The notes below the pieces were generated by a model. The model searched no databases, was not told where the DNA came from, and saw only the letters and a list, made by a program, of their open reading frames with translations. The position numbers and the translations under genes are program-made. DNA of 32,903 bases from Ruminococcus sp. (GTDB taxonomy: Bacteria > Bacillota > Clostridia > Oscillospirales > Ruminococcaceae): assembly GCA_017513795.1 (NCBI GenBank), contig JAFXEJ010000163.1:1-32903 (forward strand). The letters run 5' to 3'. Of this stretch, positions 15,608-22,504 are shown in pieces (the stretch's first letter is position 1; every line of letters starts with the position of its first letter).

Positions 15608-17260
15608 GTGATAAAAATATTCGGTAAAACCGATACTGAATTCAGTAGTAACGGTGATAAAATCCTTCAGCCTACAAAATGCAGAATTCATAAAAGGGAT
15701 AATGGTGAATATTATGCTGAAATCGAATGTAGTCCTGAGTATTCTGAATATATTCAGAACGGCAATATCGTTGTTTGTCCAACACCTACAGGGGAACAGC
15801 CTTTTCGATTCTTGAATCCTGAGATCAATAAAAGCAAAATCAAAGTAAAGGCAAAGCACCGATATTATGATTCAGAAAATTATCTGATACAGGATTCAAA
15901 CGTCGTCAATAAAAACTGCAATCAAGCACTCGAACACCTTAACGCTGCAACAGACAATGAAAGCCCTTTTACAACCGTTTCAGATGTTACGAGTATAAAT
16001 TCATTCAGGTGTGTACGAAAGTCGCTTAACGAAGCTGTAAGCACCGTTCTTGAACGTTGGGGCGGTCACCTTGTACGAGATAATAATATTATCGGTATAA
16101 GATCATCAATCGGAGCCGACAATGGCGTTACAATCAGGTATGGCAAAAACCTGAAGGAAATCCAGAAAACTGAAGACTGGAGCAACGTCGTTACAAAGCT
16201 GATGCCGGTCGGTAAAGACGGATTGCTGCTTGTCGAAATATATCTATACTCAGATACACAATACGAGCTGCCGTACACAAAAACGGTGTCATTCACTCAG
16301 GAAATCGAAAAGGCAGAAGGGGAAACTGACGACGCATACAAATTCAGGCTGCAAGAGGATTTAAGACAGCAAGCAACGGCGTATTTGACCGCCAACTGTG
16401 TACCGAAGATAAATTATACCGTCAAGGCAAATATCGAAAGAATAACCGATATTGGTGATACAATAGACGTTATTGACGAAACTCTCGGAATCAGTTTGAC
16501 AACGCACGTTATCGCCTTTGAGTATGACGCTATTCTCGAGAAGTTCATACAGGTTGAATTCGGAAACTCAAAGGAAAAGCTATCAAACTTAATGTCGAAC
16601 GTATCAGCCGAGACAAGTCAGCAGATCACGGAACGAGATCAAGAACTTTCCGTAAAACTATCTGAAGAACTTTCCGAAGCAGCAGACAAAATATGGGGTG
16701 CTCTCGGGAACTCATACTGCATATACGAAGGAAATCAGATACTTGTCGTTGATAAGCTTCCAAAGGAAGAAGCAACAAACGTTATGCTAATCAATTCAGC
16801 CGGAATTGGCTTTTCAACTTCAGGAATTAACGGAGCTTTCACATCTGCATGGACCTTAGACGGTACACTTAATATGCAGGCTATTAACGTTATAAATCTT
16901 GTGGCTGATCTTATCAAAGGCGGCACTTTGAAACTCGGTTCAAATCTTAACGAATACGGTCAAATTCAGATATACAATGAAGCTAATACCTTAATCGGAA
17001 AGTTTGACAAAGACGGCGTTATTCTATACGGTACAAACGGAACATATCTCGTTATTAATCCAGTAGTCGGATTTGCTGGCTACGATTCAGACGGAAATTT
17101 GACTTTCTGGGTATCTGAGGACGAATTTCATATGAAAAAATCAGTCGTTGAAGAAGAAATAACGCTGTGTAACAAGGTTCGATTTATTCCAATAACTTTA
17201 TACGATACAGACGGCACTACCGTAATAAACGACGGTATCGGGCTTGTATCAACGAACTAA
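15608..17260 (+). CDS. tail-associated lysin / prophage endopeptidase tail protein (Tal)
   Basis: 550 aa. GTG 15608 is the start, with GGGGTG 7 bases upstream. The N-terminal ~330 residues match the Gp44/prophage-endopeptidase-tail fold: 'CRIHKRDNGEYYAEIECSPEYSEYIQNGNIVVCPTPTGEQPFRF', 'VKAKHRYYDSENYLI', 'VRKSLNEAVSTVLERWGGHLVRDNNIIGI', 'EWSNVV'-like 'DWSNVVTKLMPVGKDGLLL', 'YLTANCVPKINYTVKANIERITDIGDTIDVIDETLGI'. The remainder is helical then beta-rich ('GTLKLGSNLNEYGQIQIYNEANTLIGKFDKDGVILYG'), typical of tail-fiber attachment regions. It closes the tail tip. No obvious catalytic domain is visible, so enzymatic activity is uncertain. Confidence 0.85.
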   Translation: MIKIFGKTDTEFSSNGDKILQPTKCRIHKRDNGEYYAEIECSPEYSEYIQNGNIVVCPTPTGEQPFRFLNPEINKSKIKVKAKHRYYDSENYLIQDSNVVNKNCNQALEHLNAATDNESPFTTVSDVTSINSFRCVRKSLNEAVSTVLERWGGHLVRDNNIIGIRSSIGADNGVTIRYGKNLKEIQKTEDWSNVVTKLMPVGKDGLLLVEIYLYSDTQYELPYTKTVSFTQEIEKAEGETDDAYKFRLQEDLRQQATAYLTANCVPKINYTVKANIERITDIGDTIDVIDETLGISLTTHVIAFEYDAILEKFIQVEFGNSKEKLSNLMSNVSAETSQQITERDQELSVKLSEELSEAADKIWGALGNSYCIYEGNQILVVDKLPKEEATNVMLINSAGIGFSTSGINGAFTSAWTLDGTLNMQAINVINLVADLIKGGTLKLGSNLNEYGQIQIYNEANTLIGKFDKDGVILYGTNGTYLVINPVVGFAGYDSDGNLTFWVSEDEFHMKKSVVEEEITLCNKVRFIPITLYDTDGTTVINDGIGLVSTN

Positions 17261-17272
17261 AGGGGTGATACA

Positions 17273-19123
17273 ATGGCAAGCTCCGGAAGCTTTAACACGA
17301 CAGGCTATCAGGGCAGATATTTGACGTTTGCGTGGTCGGTATCGTCTCAGAGTGTAGCCAATAATACAACCACTATTGCATGGACCTTGAAAGGAGCAGG
17401 AACAGCACAGTCGAGCTGGTACAGGTCAGGAAATTTCAAAGTCGTTATAAACGGCTCGACTGTATACTCGTCAAGCACACGAATTCAGCTCTATGACGGC
17501 ACGCTCGTGGCTTCAGGTAATTTTACTATGACGCATGATACAGCCGGAAATAAGACCTTTTCTGCGTCTGCTGAAGCCGGTATTTATACAGTAGCCGTCA
17601 ACTGCTCCGGCTCTGGCTCGTTCACACTTCCACAAATAGCAAGGGCGGCAAAGATCACAGCCGCACCAAATTTTACTGACATTCAGAATCCGACGATAAA
17701 TTATCAGAACTCGGCAGGGAACAGCGTTACGACTTTACAGGCTTGCATATCGCTTACAGGCAGCACGGACAATATATCGTACAGAGATATTCCGAAAACC
17801 GGCACGTCGTATACGTTCCAGCTTACAGAAGCAGAACGAAACGTCCTCAGAGCAGCGACACCAAACTCAAATACGCTCTCGGTGATATTCTACATCAAAA
17901 CGGTAATATCAGGTCAGACGTACTACGAGACAGCAACCAGAACAATGACAATTGTTGACGCTGCACCCACAATGGCAAATCCGACGTATCAGGACAGCAA
18001 CAGCACCACGGCAGCTATTACTGAGAATAATCAAAAGATCATTCAGAAGCAAAGCAGCCTGACGATTGCAATTCCAGCAGCAACAGCACAGAAGTACGCC
18101 ACGATAACGAAGTATCAAGTTACAATAAACGGCGTAACAAGGGAGCAGGCAGCAGCAGGAAATATGAGCTGGGGCGTTCTCGACGTTTCAAGTAACATCA
18201 CGGCAACGGTGAAGGCAATTGACAGCAGGGGGAACAGCGTTACGAAGTCGCTTCAGATCACAGTGGAAGCATGGCAGCAGCCATACGCTGTTATATCCTG
18301 CTCCCGAGAAAATAATTTCTATACGGACACCGTTCTGAACGTCTCTCCGACCGTTTCAAGCCTATCTGGTAAAAATAGTGTAACTATATCAGAACAGCAT
18401 AAAAAAACGACTGACAGCTCGTACAGCACGCCTTTGAGCGTATCAGCGAACACTGATACAACAATTCAGCTCGACAACCATTACGACTGGAATGTGAAAA
18501 TAATCGTTTCTGACCGGTTAGCTTCAACAACGTATAATATCACAGTCCAGAAGGGTATGCCAATCGTATATTACGACCGCCTGAAAAGCTCTACCGGCTT
18601 CAATTGCTTTCCAACAAATGAAAACAGCGTAGAAAGTCAGGGGCTTGCACTCGACGACGTAATATATATAGGCTCGCAGCAGCTTTACGACCGATACGAC
18701 TTCACAGCTACAGCAGGAACTGTCTCGCTACTCGGTGCATACGACTACAGACTTATCGAAGGCATTTTCAACGGCTTCACGATACCGGACGCATACGAGA
18801 AGGCGTACAGGCTCACGGCACAGATCACTACGAACAATAGCAATCACATAGGTGCAGAAATAGGTGGAATGACCTGCTCGGGATGTACATGGAGTGGTAA
18901 CACCTTTTTGACATTAGTATCGAGTGGAATAGTCAAGGAATCTGATTTGACACTCGAACCTGTTTTCAATTACAGCAGCAGAACTGGACTGAATTTGAAG
19001 GTCACTAACTCAGATGCATATACCGGAACAATTCTCGCAATAACTCTGCACGGCTATATCGTGAAAAAGACATCATCATTCGCAAGTGTATCAAATTACA
19101 TAGCAGACGAACCTGCTACATAA
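17273..19123 (+). CDS. large receptor-binding-type minor structural protein (DUF859-like)
   Basis: 616 aa. N terminus 'MASSGSFNTTGYQGRYLTFAWSVSSQSVANNTTTIAWTLKGAG' and 'FTMTHDTAGNKTFSASAEAGIY..VNCSGSGSFTLPQIARA' are hallmarks of the DUF859-type phage minor structural family, followed by several fibronectin/Ig-like beta repeats and a C-terminal unique domain (about 470-616) with 'VIYIGSQQLYDRYDFTATAGTVSLLGAYDYRLIEGIF'. Thr/Ser-rich, no transmembrane segment. Being last in the tail block before the lysis genes, it is the best candidate for the main adhesin or tail fiber. Role in host recognition is inferred. Confidence 0.8.
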   Translation: MASSGSFNTTGYQGRYLTFAWSVSSQSVANNTTTIAWTLKGAGTAQSSWYRSGNFKVVINGSTVYSSSTRIQLYDGTLVASGNFTMTHDTAGNKTFSASAEAGIYTVAVNCSGSGSFTLPQIARAAKITAAPNFTDIQNPTINYQNSAGNSVTTLQACISLTGSTDNISYRDIPKTGTSYTFQLTEAERNVLRAATPNSNTLSVIFYIKTVISGQTYYETATRTMTIVDAAPTMANPTYQDSNSTTAAITENNQKIIQKQSSLTIAIPAATAQKYATITKYQVTINGVTREQAAAGNMSWGVLDVSSNITATVKAIDSRGNSVTKSLQITVEAWQQPYAVISCSRENNFYTDTVLNVSPTVSSLSGKNSVTISEQHKKTTDSSYSTPLSVSANTDTTIQLDNHYDWNVKIIVSDRLASTTYNITVQKGMPIVYYDRLKSSTGFNCFPTNENSVESQGLALDDVIYIGSQQLYDRYDFTATAGTVSLLGAYDYRLIEGIFNGFTIPDAYEKAYRLTAQITTNNSNHIGAEIGGMTCSGCTWSGNTFLTLVSSGIVKESDLTLEPVFNYSSRTGLNLKVTNSDAYTGTILAITLHGYIVKKTSSFASVSNYIADEPAT

Positions 19124-19136
19124 AAGGAGTATAAAA

Positions 19137-19391
19137 ATGGATAGTTCAATCATCGTTTCGATAGTATCAGCAGCAGCAACCATATCCGGCGTTATTATAT
19201 CCACAAAAGCAAGTAATCGAGAAATACAGCATAAATTGGAAACGCACCAAGCCGTGATTGATACTAAGATAGACAACTTGGCTGTAGCAGTGAACAAGCA
19301 CAACCATTTTGCAGAGCGAATGCCGGTAGTCGAAGAGCAGATCAAAGTTATAAATCATCGGCTCGAAGACCTTGAAAGGAGAGATAAATGA
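19137..19391 (+). CDS. XhlA-like membrane-associated lysis cassette protein
   Basis: 84 aa. One N-terminal membrane segment 'SIIVSIVSAAATISGVIIST' (residues ~3-23), then a charged helical stretch 'NREIQHKLETHQAVIDTKIDNLAVAVNKHNHFAERMPVVEEQIKVINHRLEDLERRDK', a coiled coil. The 'KHN.FAERMPVVEEQIKVI.HR..DLE' ending is common in phage proteins preceding holins (hemolysin XhlA-like). It overlaps the next small membrane gene by the ATGA motif at 19388-19391, pointing to co-translation. Likely a holin partner or spanin-like accessory. Confidence 0.75.
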   Translation: MDSSIIVSIVSAAATISGVIISTKASNREIQHKLETHQAVIDTKIDNLAVAVNKHNHFAERMPVVEEQIKVINHRLEDLERRDK

Positions 19392-19561
19392 AAGAGAAGT
19401 TATGCAAGCTTATTGACGTGAAATCTCTTGTCACGCTGACGCTCACAGGCGTTATGGCGTATCTCAGTATATCAGGCAGGGAAGTGTCTGAAACCTTCAA
19501 GACAATTTACGTTATGATTATAGGATTTTATTTTGGCACTCAGACAACAAAAAAACAGTAA
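19388..19561 (+). CDS. small holin-like membrane protein
   Basis: 57 aa, short but clear: 'KLIDVKSLVTLTLTGVMAYLSISGREVSETFKTIYVMIIGFYFGTQTTKKQ'. Two hydrophobic segments (about 11-27 and 38-52) joined by a short polar turn, ending in a basic tail, fit a class II-type holin. The 'IDVKSLVTL' and 'FYFGTQ' motifs recur in Clostridia-phage proteins at this position. It starts in the ATGA overlap with the XhlA-like gene and is followed at once by a strong terminator. The endolysin lies elsewhere, at 31673-32479, so lysis functions are split. Confidence 0.75.
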   Translation: MKEKLCKLIDVKSLVTLTLTGVMAYLSISGREVSETFKTIYVMIIGFYFGTQTTKKQ

Positions 19562-19595
19562 AAAAAAAGGCAGCTATTCGGCTGCCTTTTTTTTT
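19562..19595. terminator. bidirectional intrinsic terminator between converging operons
   Basis: GGCAGC (19569-19574) and GCTGCC (19581-19586) flank a TATTCG loop, with an A-run before and a run of nine T after. It can stop the rightward virion transcript and, read on the other strand, the leftward accessory operon, whose last stop codon lies in the loop. Confidence 0.92.
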
Positions 19596-19774
19596 GCGTA
19601 TTCTTCAATCTTTTCAATGCACCAACGTTCAAGGTATGGAGCAGGTTTACGCTCGCCATAACACCAGTTATGAAACGTTCTCAGCGGTATTTCTTCAGCT
19701 CGTGCAAACTCTGACATTTTAATACCGTACTTGTCAAGGGCTTCTCGAATAGAGTTCTTTTCATTCATAATCAA
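19574..19774 (-). CDS. small XRE/HTH-like DNA-binding protein
   Basis: 66 aa: 'NSIREALDKYGIKMSEFARAEEIPLRTFHNWCYGERKPAPYLERWCIEKIEEYAKKKAAE'. The 'MSEFARAEEIPLRTFHNWCYGERKPAPY' segment is a helix-turn-helix like those in XRE regulators. It is the last gene of the leftward operon, its stop codon lying in the terminator loop, and overlaps the preceding gene by 14 bases. It could be a repressor of this operon or a regulator of host genes; the target is unknown. Confidence 0.65.
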   Translation of the reverse strand: MIMNEKNSIREALDKYGIKMSEFARAEEIPLRTFHNWCYGERKPAPYLERWCIEKIEEYAKKKAAE

Positions 19775-19994
19775 AATACCTCGTTTCTTTTAATTTTTGC
19801 TCGAATAGTTTGGCTTTTCCATAGAAAAAACCTGAATCATAATCGTTGTCAACTACTTCGGATAATTGCATATACATTTTTGCAGCCCTTCTGAGCTTTA
19901 TCCTCTTTTTTAATATCTTAGCTTTTGGAGATATCAGATCATACAAGCTCGAAACTGCAAAAGCCAAAAGGAAAACCTGTAGAAATTCTGTCAT
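19761..19994 (-). CDS. hypothetical small membrane-anchored protein
   Basis: About 77 aa. N-terminal hydrophobic segment 'EFLQVFLLAFAVSSLYDLI' could be a membrane anchor, followed by a basic stretch 'SPKAKILKKRIKLRRAAK' (positive-inside) and an acidic-aromatic C-terminal part 'VVDNDYDSGFFYGKAKLFEQKLKETRYFDYE'. I recognise no family. An alternative GTG start three codons upstream overlaps the preceding stop as GTGA. It lies in an operon with an HTH protein and ArdA. Confidence 0.5.
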   Translation of the reverse strand: MTEFLQVFLLAFAVSSLYDLISPKAKILKKRIKLRRAAKMYMQLSEVVDNDYDSGFFYGKAKLFEQKLKETRYFDYE

Positions 19995-19999
19995 TGTTC

Positions 20000-20230
20000 T
20001 CACTTCTTTCTAAAATTATTTTTATAGAACGTCTCGATACAGGCTTTTGAATTTTCATCCACCTTATTGCACTCGACTTGCATATTTTCCAACTGCCTAC
20101 GATATGATCTATAATTATCGCAGAACTTGTGACAGCCTATCGCCCTATTTTTACAGTGGTGGCATAAACATTTGAGCATTGCTTTCAACTCCTTCATATT
20201 TGCCGTATAACGACGTTGAACGTTTGGCAT
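20000..20230 (-). CDS. hypothetical Cys/His-rich small protein
   Basis: 76 aa with 'LKCLCHHCKNRAIGCHKFCDNYRSYRRQLENM', where five Cys and several His could bind zinc. I know of similar small C-x2-C-x-K phage proteins but cannot name a family. ATG 20230 lacks a well-placed ribosome site: AGGAG lies 18 bases upstream, next to a hairpin. An internal ATG at residue 12 (20197) is possible. Conserved operon position supports a real gene. Confidence 0.45.
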   Translation of the reverse strand: MPNVQRRYTANMKELKAMLKCLCHHCKNRAIGCHKFCDNYRSYRRQLENMQVECNKVDENSKACIETFYKNNFRKK

Positions 20231-20251
20231 AGTAATTATATTTCTTTACTC

Positions 20252-20288
20252 CTGAGAACGTCTCACAACGTATTATGGACGCTCTCAG
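20252..20288 (-). promoter_or_regulatory. hairpin in leader of small Cys-rich gene
   Basis: On the minus strand CTGAGAGCGTC and GACGTTCTCAG pair over 11 bp with one G-U and a 15-base loop. The hairpin ends at the AGGAG that serves the next gene, with no U-run after it, so ribosome-site control or RNA processing between ardA and the downstream genes is likelier than termination. Confidence 0.5.
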
Positions 20289-20302
20289 AAGTATTATATA
20301 TA

Positions 20303-20824
20303 TTATTTATAAATTTTTATGTAGCCTGATTCTGTTTCAACAAAGCTTCCGTTTATTTCCATATCCCTGCCGTATGCTTCAAAGTCAAAGTAATAACGAA
20401 GATCATCAGGAATGTTTGAAAGAAGTCCTATCTCGTCTGCGTATTGTTCAGCGACTTCTGCCATAGAGCAGCAGCCTGAATAATACATATAGTCTCCGTC
20501 CTGTACCTTCTTTAGAGCTTCATCTGTAGCGTAGCCATATTCCAGCATTGCCCCGAACGCTTCAAGCTCGTACTCGTCGAAGTTTTCAAGTTCTTCTGCA
20601 AGCTCGTTCAGATCATCAAGGCTTGCGTATTCGCTTATGCTCAGTCCGTTTATGTCTGTCTCGTAGTCGCTGATGAAAGATTCTTCATACATAGTTCCGT
20701 CTGCAACTCCGATCTCGTCATAAGCTGCACATATTTCCTCAGTAGTAGCAGGAAGCACCAGCCTTGTGAAGATCAGCTCGCCTTCGTTGTATTTTCCTAA
20801 GTTAGTTAAACATAATTCAATCAT
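20303..20824 (-). CDS. ardA: antirestriction protein ArdA
   Basis: 173 aa, very acidic, a DNA mimic that occupies type I restriction enzymes. Family signatures: 'LTNLGKYNEGELIFTRLVLPATTEEICAAYDEIGV', 'EESFISDYETDINGLSISEYASLDDLNELAEELE', and 'DLRYYFDFEAYGRDMEINGSFVETESGYIKIY'. Length is close to the usual 160-175. Start ATG 20824 has AAAGGAG 8 bases upstream. The leader just above it holds a tandem GGTTTTGGTTT repeat (plus-strand view) complementary to a candidate small RNA encoded at 21370-21445, suggesting post-transcriptional control of early antirestriction. It implies the host uses type I restriction. Confidence 0.93.
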   Translation of the reverse strand: MIELCLTNLGKYNEGELIFTRLVLPATTEEICAAYDEIGVADGTMYEESFISDYETDINGLSISEYASLDDLNELAEELENFDEYELEAFGAMLEYGYATDEALKKVQDGDYMYYSGCCSMAEVAEQYADEIGLLSNIPDDLRYYFDFEAYGRDMEINGSFVETESGYIKIYK

Positions 20825-20848
20825 TTTTCATTTCTCCTTTAAATTCTC

Positions 20849-20870
20849 GGTTTTGGTTTGGTTTTGGTTT
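20849..20870. repeat. tandem 11-bp repeat in ardA leader
   Basis: GGTTTTGGTTT occurs twice in tandem (20849-20859, 20860-20870), just upstream of the ardA ribosome site. Related copies lie at 21148-21165 (same orientation, leader of the first gene of this operon) and inverted at 21405-21423 inside the candidate small RNA. Confidence 0.85.
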
Positions 20871-20904
20871 ATTCCCCGTATTGCCGGTAGGTCAGCAGGT
20901 TTAT

Positions 20905-21126
20905 TTACTGTGCGTTTAAGTAATTCAGAGCAAGGCGAATTGTATTACTCAGAAGTGTTCTGGTTGCTATCGTAGTTCCGTCTACACATACGTTATAATA
21001 CTGCCTTCTTGCACATCTTTCACACTGTGCAATTGCTATTCTGTGACCGTCGAGATCATAAATCTCGCTGTACTCACTATCAACTTTCTTTGCGTTCTCA
21101 TTGAAATACTTCATATTGTACATCAT
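20905..21126 (-). CDS. hypothetical protein, first gene of ArdA operon
   Basis: About 73 aa beginning MMYNMKYFNENAKKVDSE. I chose ATG 21126 because AAAGGG lies 8 bases upstream. 'YDLDGHRIAIAQCERCARRQYYNVCVDGTTIATRTLLSNTIRLALNYLNAQ' contains a CxxC and a basic patch, but no family is recognised. It is the first gene after the promoter at 21235-21263 with a leader of about 100 nt containing a sequence complementary to the candidate small RNA. Possibly another anti-defence or regulatory protein given its neighbour ArdA; that is inference from context. Confidence 0.55.
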   Translation of the reverse strand: MMYNMKYFNENAKKVDSEYSEIYDLDGHRIAIAQCERCARRQYYNVCVDGTTIATRTLLSNTIRLALNYLNAQ

Positions 21127-21234
21127 AAAAAACACCCTTTCGCAATTCTTTTCGGTTTTGGTTTATCAGGCTGCTCGCTGCGCTCAATCCAGAGGATTTG
21201 TTGCTGTCCAGCTTTCCTTGCCTTCTGTAATTAT

Positions 21235-21263
21235 ATTATATACCCATTGAGCAACAAAGTCAA
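21235..21263 (-). promoter_or_regulatory. consensus sigma-A promoter for ArdA operon
   Basis: On the minus strand TTGACT (21258-21263), a 17-base spacer and a perfect TATAAT (21235-21240) predict a start near 21228. The operator-like CCCATTGAGCA at 21243-21253 lies inside the spacer, so a bound repressor would block polymerase. Confidence 0.82.
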
Positions 21264-21331
21264 GCGTTTTGACAAAAAAATATGCTCAACAGGCGTAATT
21301 TGTACACTTGCACAAAAAAGCCCATTGAGCA
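21243..21331. repeat. three evenly spaced operator-like 11-mers
   Basis: CCCATTGAGCA occurs at 21243-21253 and again at 21321-21331, and an inverted variant CCTGTTGAGCA at 21283-21293 (plus reads TGCTCAACAGG). Centres are about 39 bases apart. The first sits in a promoter spacer. Such spaced half-conserved sites suggest operators for a phage repressor that could loop or oligomerise. Confidence 0.65.
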
Positions 21332-21369
21332 TTGTATATAATGAACATTAAGGGAAAAAGCAGGGGAAC

Positions 21370-21401
21370 AAAAAAGGAGCTTCACATTTGCAAAGCTCCT
21401 T
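21370..21401 (-). terminator. intrinsic terminator, leftward
   Basis: Minus-strand AGGAGCTT/AAGCTCCT stem (21375-21382 with 21393-21400), 10-base loop, followed by a six-T tract. It ends the leftward replication transcript arriving from 21594 and also the short transcript from the promoter at 21452-21480. Confidence 0.8.
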
Positions 21402-21445
21402 CTTTAAACCAAAACCCGAAAAGCAATTCCGAGAACTTTCCGGAC
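21370..21445 (-). ncRNA. candidate ~75-nt antisense small RNA
   Basis: A good promoter (21452-21480) and an intrinsic terminator (21370-21401) bracket about 75 bases with no ribosome site or useful frame. The RNA would contain a G/U-rich 19-mer (complement of 21405-21423) that is antisense to the leader of the 21126 gene (18 nt at 21148-21165, one bulge) and to two tandem sites upstream of the ardA ribosome site (20849-20870). This architecture fits a trans-acting repressor of the ArdA operon. Promoter, terminator and complementarity are read from sequence; existence of the RNA is inferred. Confidence 0.5.
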
Positions 21446-21451
21446 GCTTAT

Positions 21452-21480
21452 ATGTTATCACGTTTCAGCAGATTTGTCAA
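21452..21480 (-). promoter_or_regulatory. consensus leftward promoter for candidate small RNA
   Basis: Minus strand: perfect TTGACA (21475-21480), 17-base spacer, TAACAT (21452-21457) with TGA immediately before it, an extended -10. Start predicted near 21445. No coding gene begins between it and the terminator at 21370-21401. Confidence 0.72.
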
Positions 21481-21607
21481 GCCCTTTTCTTTTCTCAGCT
21501 CTGAGCCGGAGCAGGAGCAGCAGAACACGCTTGTCTATCATCACACCAGCAGAGCAGGGGCGACGCATTTTCGCAGCAGCTTTCAAAAGTAATTCATCTT
21601 TTCGCAT
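21458..21607 (-). CDS. possible small protein overlapping end of rusA
   Basis: 49 aa, start ATG 21607 with AGGTGAT six bases upstream, overlapping the last codons of rusA. Sequence begins MRKDELLLKAAAKMRRPCSA and ends LRLRAEKRKGLDKSAET; basic and leucine-rich, no family recognised. Its 3' end coincides with the promoter at 21452-21480. A ribosome site in a coupled position favours translation, but the sequence may be only an open frame. Confidence 0.4.
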   Translation of the reverse strand: MRKDELLLKAAAKMRRPCSAGVMIDKRVLLLLLRLRAEKRKGLDKSAET

Positions 21608-22034
21608 ATACATCACCTACGTTATATATTTCAATTTCTACTTTCGGAACTTCAGCATACGCCTTCGAGATCATCACTTCGGCAACCTGACTATCATCAT
21701 AGTACGCAACACCATTCAAAGCGTCGAGAACAGCTTTTATAATATTATCTGCGTCAGGCTTTTTCGTATGCAATATTCTCAGATCACGCATTTGTTCCTG
21801 CTTCTTCTTGCTGGCACTCTTTGGAATAGGGAAGAACGCTCGTATAATAGCTCGTAGCGGTATATCCTTATCAAACATAAAAGCACCAATTTGCTGCTGA
21901 TATGACAACTTAACAAGCGTCTCGTAGTTCGCAGTTTTAGCAGGAGTATACGCAACAGCGTGACCGTTGACCGTAGAGAACTTCGGGCGACCTTTTCCAA
22001 CAGGAACGCCCAGAACTTCAAATTTTACTGACAT
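21594..22034 (-). CDS. rusA: RusA-type Holliday junction resolvase
   Basis: 146 aa. RusA signatures are intact: 'VLGVPVGKGRPKFS' at the N terminus, 'KKPDADNIIKAVLDALNGVAYYDDSQVAE' holding catalytic Asp 94, 96 and 113/114 and the metal-binding pocket. It cuts four-way junctions formed by phage replication and recombination so that DNA can be packaged. Last established gene of the leftward replication operon; overlaps the zinc-ribbon gene before it by about 10 bases. Confidence 0.93.
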   Translation of the reverse strand: MSVKFEVLGVPVGKGRPKFSTVNGHAVAYTPAKTANYETLVKLSYQQQIGAFMFDKDIPLRAIIRAFFPIPKSASKKKQEQMRDLRILHTKKPDADNIIKAVLDALNGVAYYDDSQVAEVMISKAYAEVPKVEIEIYNVGDVYAKR

Positions 22035-22249
22035 TCAGAATCACCGTCCATTCTTGCACCGCAGTTAGGACAGAAAGCATATGACGATACTCTTCCGAAT
22101 CTGCTGTGTGTTTCATTTTTACAGTTGCTACAATCTGCCCACCAGACATCATTTTCTAAATGTTCATTCTCCCACCGCCCACACTTCACAGGCTGTGCGT
22201 CTGCTTGCTTGCATTTTTTAATATGTCTATATGCTTCGTCAAGTGTCAT
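22025..22249 (-). CDS. zinc-ribbon protein
   Basis: 74 aa from ATG 22249, which overlaps the end of the upstream gene and has GAAGGTG before it; a longer frame upstream is rejected because it lies inside that gene. The C-terminal part 'CGRWENEH...WWADCSNCKNETHSRFGRVSSYAFCPNCGARMDG' is a treble-clef/zinc-ribbon with CxxC pairs, common in small phage proteins next to RusA. Probably a nucleic-acid or protein-binding accessory of replication. Confidence 0.65.
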   Translation of the reverse strand: MTLDEAYRHIKKCKQADAQPVKCGRWENEHLENDVWWADCSNCKNETHSRFGRVSSYAFCPNCGARMDGDSECQ

Positions 22250-22490
22250 TTTTTGCACCTTCCTTTGCTTTTCTCTCGTTGATAAGCTGCTGTAATACAT
22301 CATCAGCAGCGTCAATATGTGCCGGACAGTTTTCACAGTATGGTGATATATCATCGCCCCAGTCGTTGTAATATCCATAGCAGAAATAATAACGCACTTT
22401 GTCTATAGTAAATTCGCACGACGACTTTCCTCTGCCTTTTGGGTGCTTACAAGCTCCAACACATGCAATTTTTTTCTTGAACTCACTCAT
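22239..22490 (-). CDS. Cys-rich hypothetical protein
   Basis: 83 aa, start supported by AAGGAGCG. Eight cysteines, 'CVGACKHPKGRGKSSCEFTIDKVRYYFCYGYYNDWGDDISPYCENCPAHI', suggest metal binding. No family I can name. Co-transcribed between the DnaC-like loader and the zinc-ribbon gene, so it probably works in replication or recombination. Confidence 0.6.
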   Translation of the reverse strand: MSEFKKKIACVGACKHPKGRGKSSCEFTIDKVRYYFCYGYYNDWGDDISPYCENCPAHIDAADDVLQQLINERKAKEGAKNDT

Positions 22491-22504
22491 TTTTCAACGC
22501 TCCT

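Noticed and set aside
21332-21592. Rightward 86-codon open frame, with a TATAAT at 21337-21342
   Set aside because: No -35 box at proper distance, no ribosome site, and it runs antisense through the terminator and small-RNA region.
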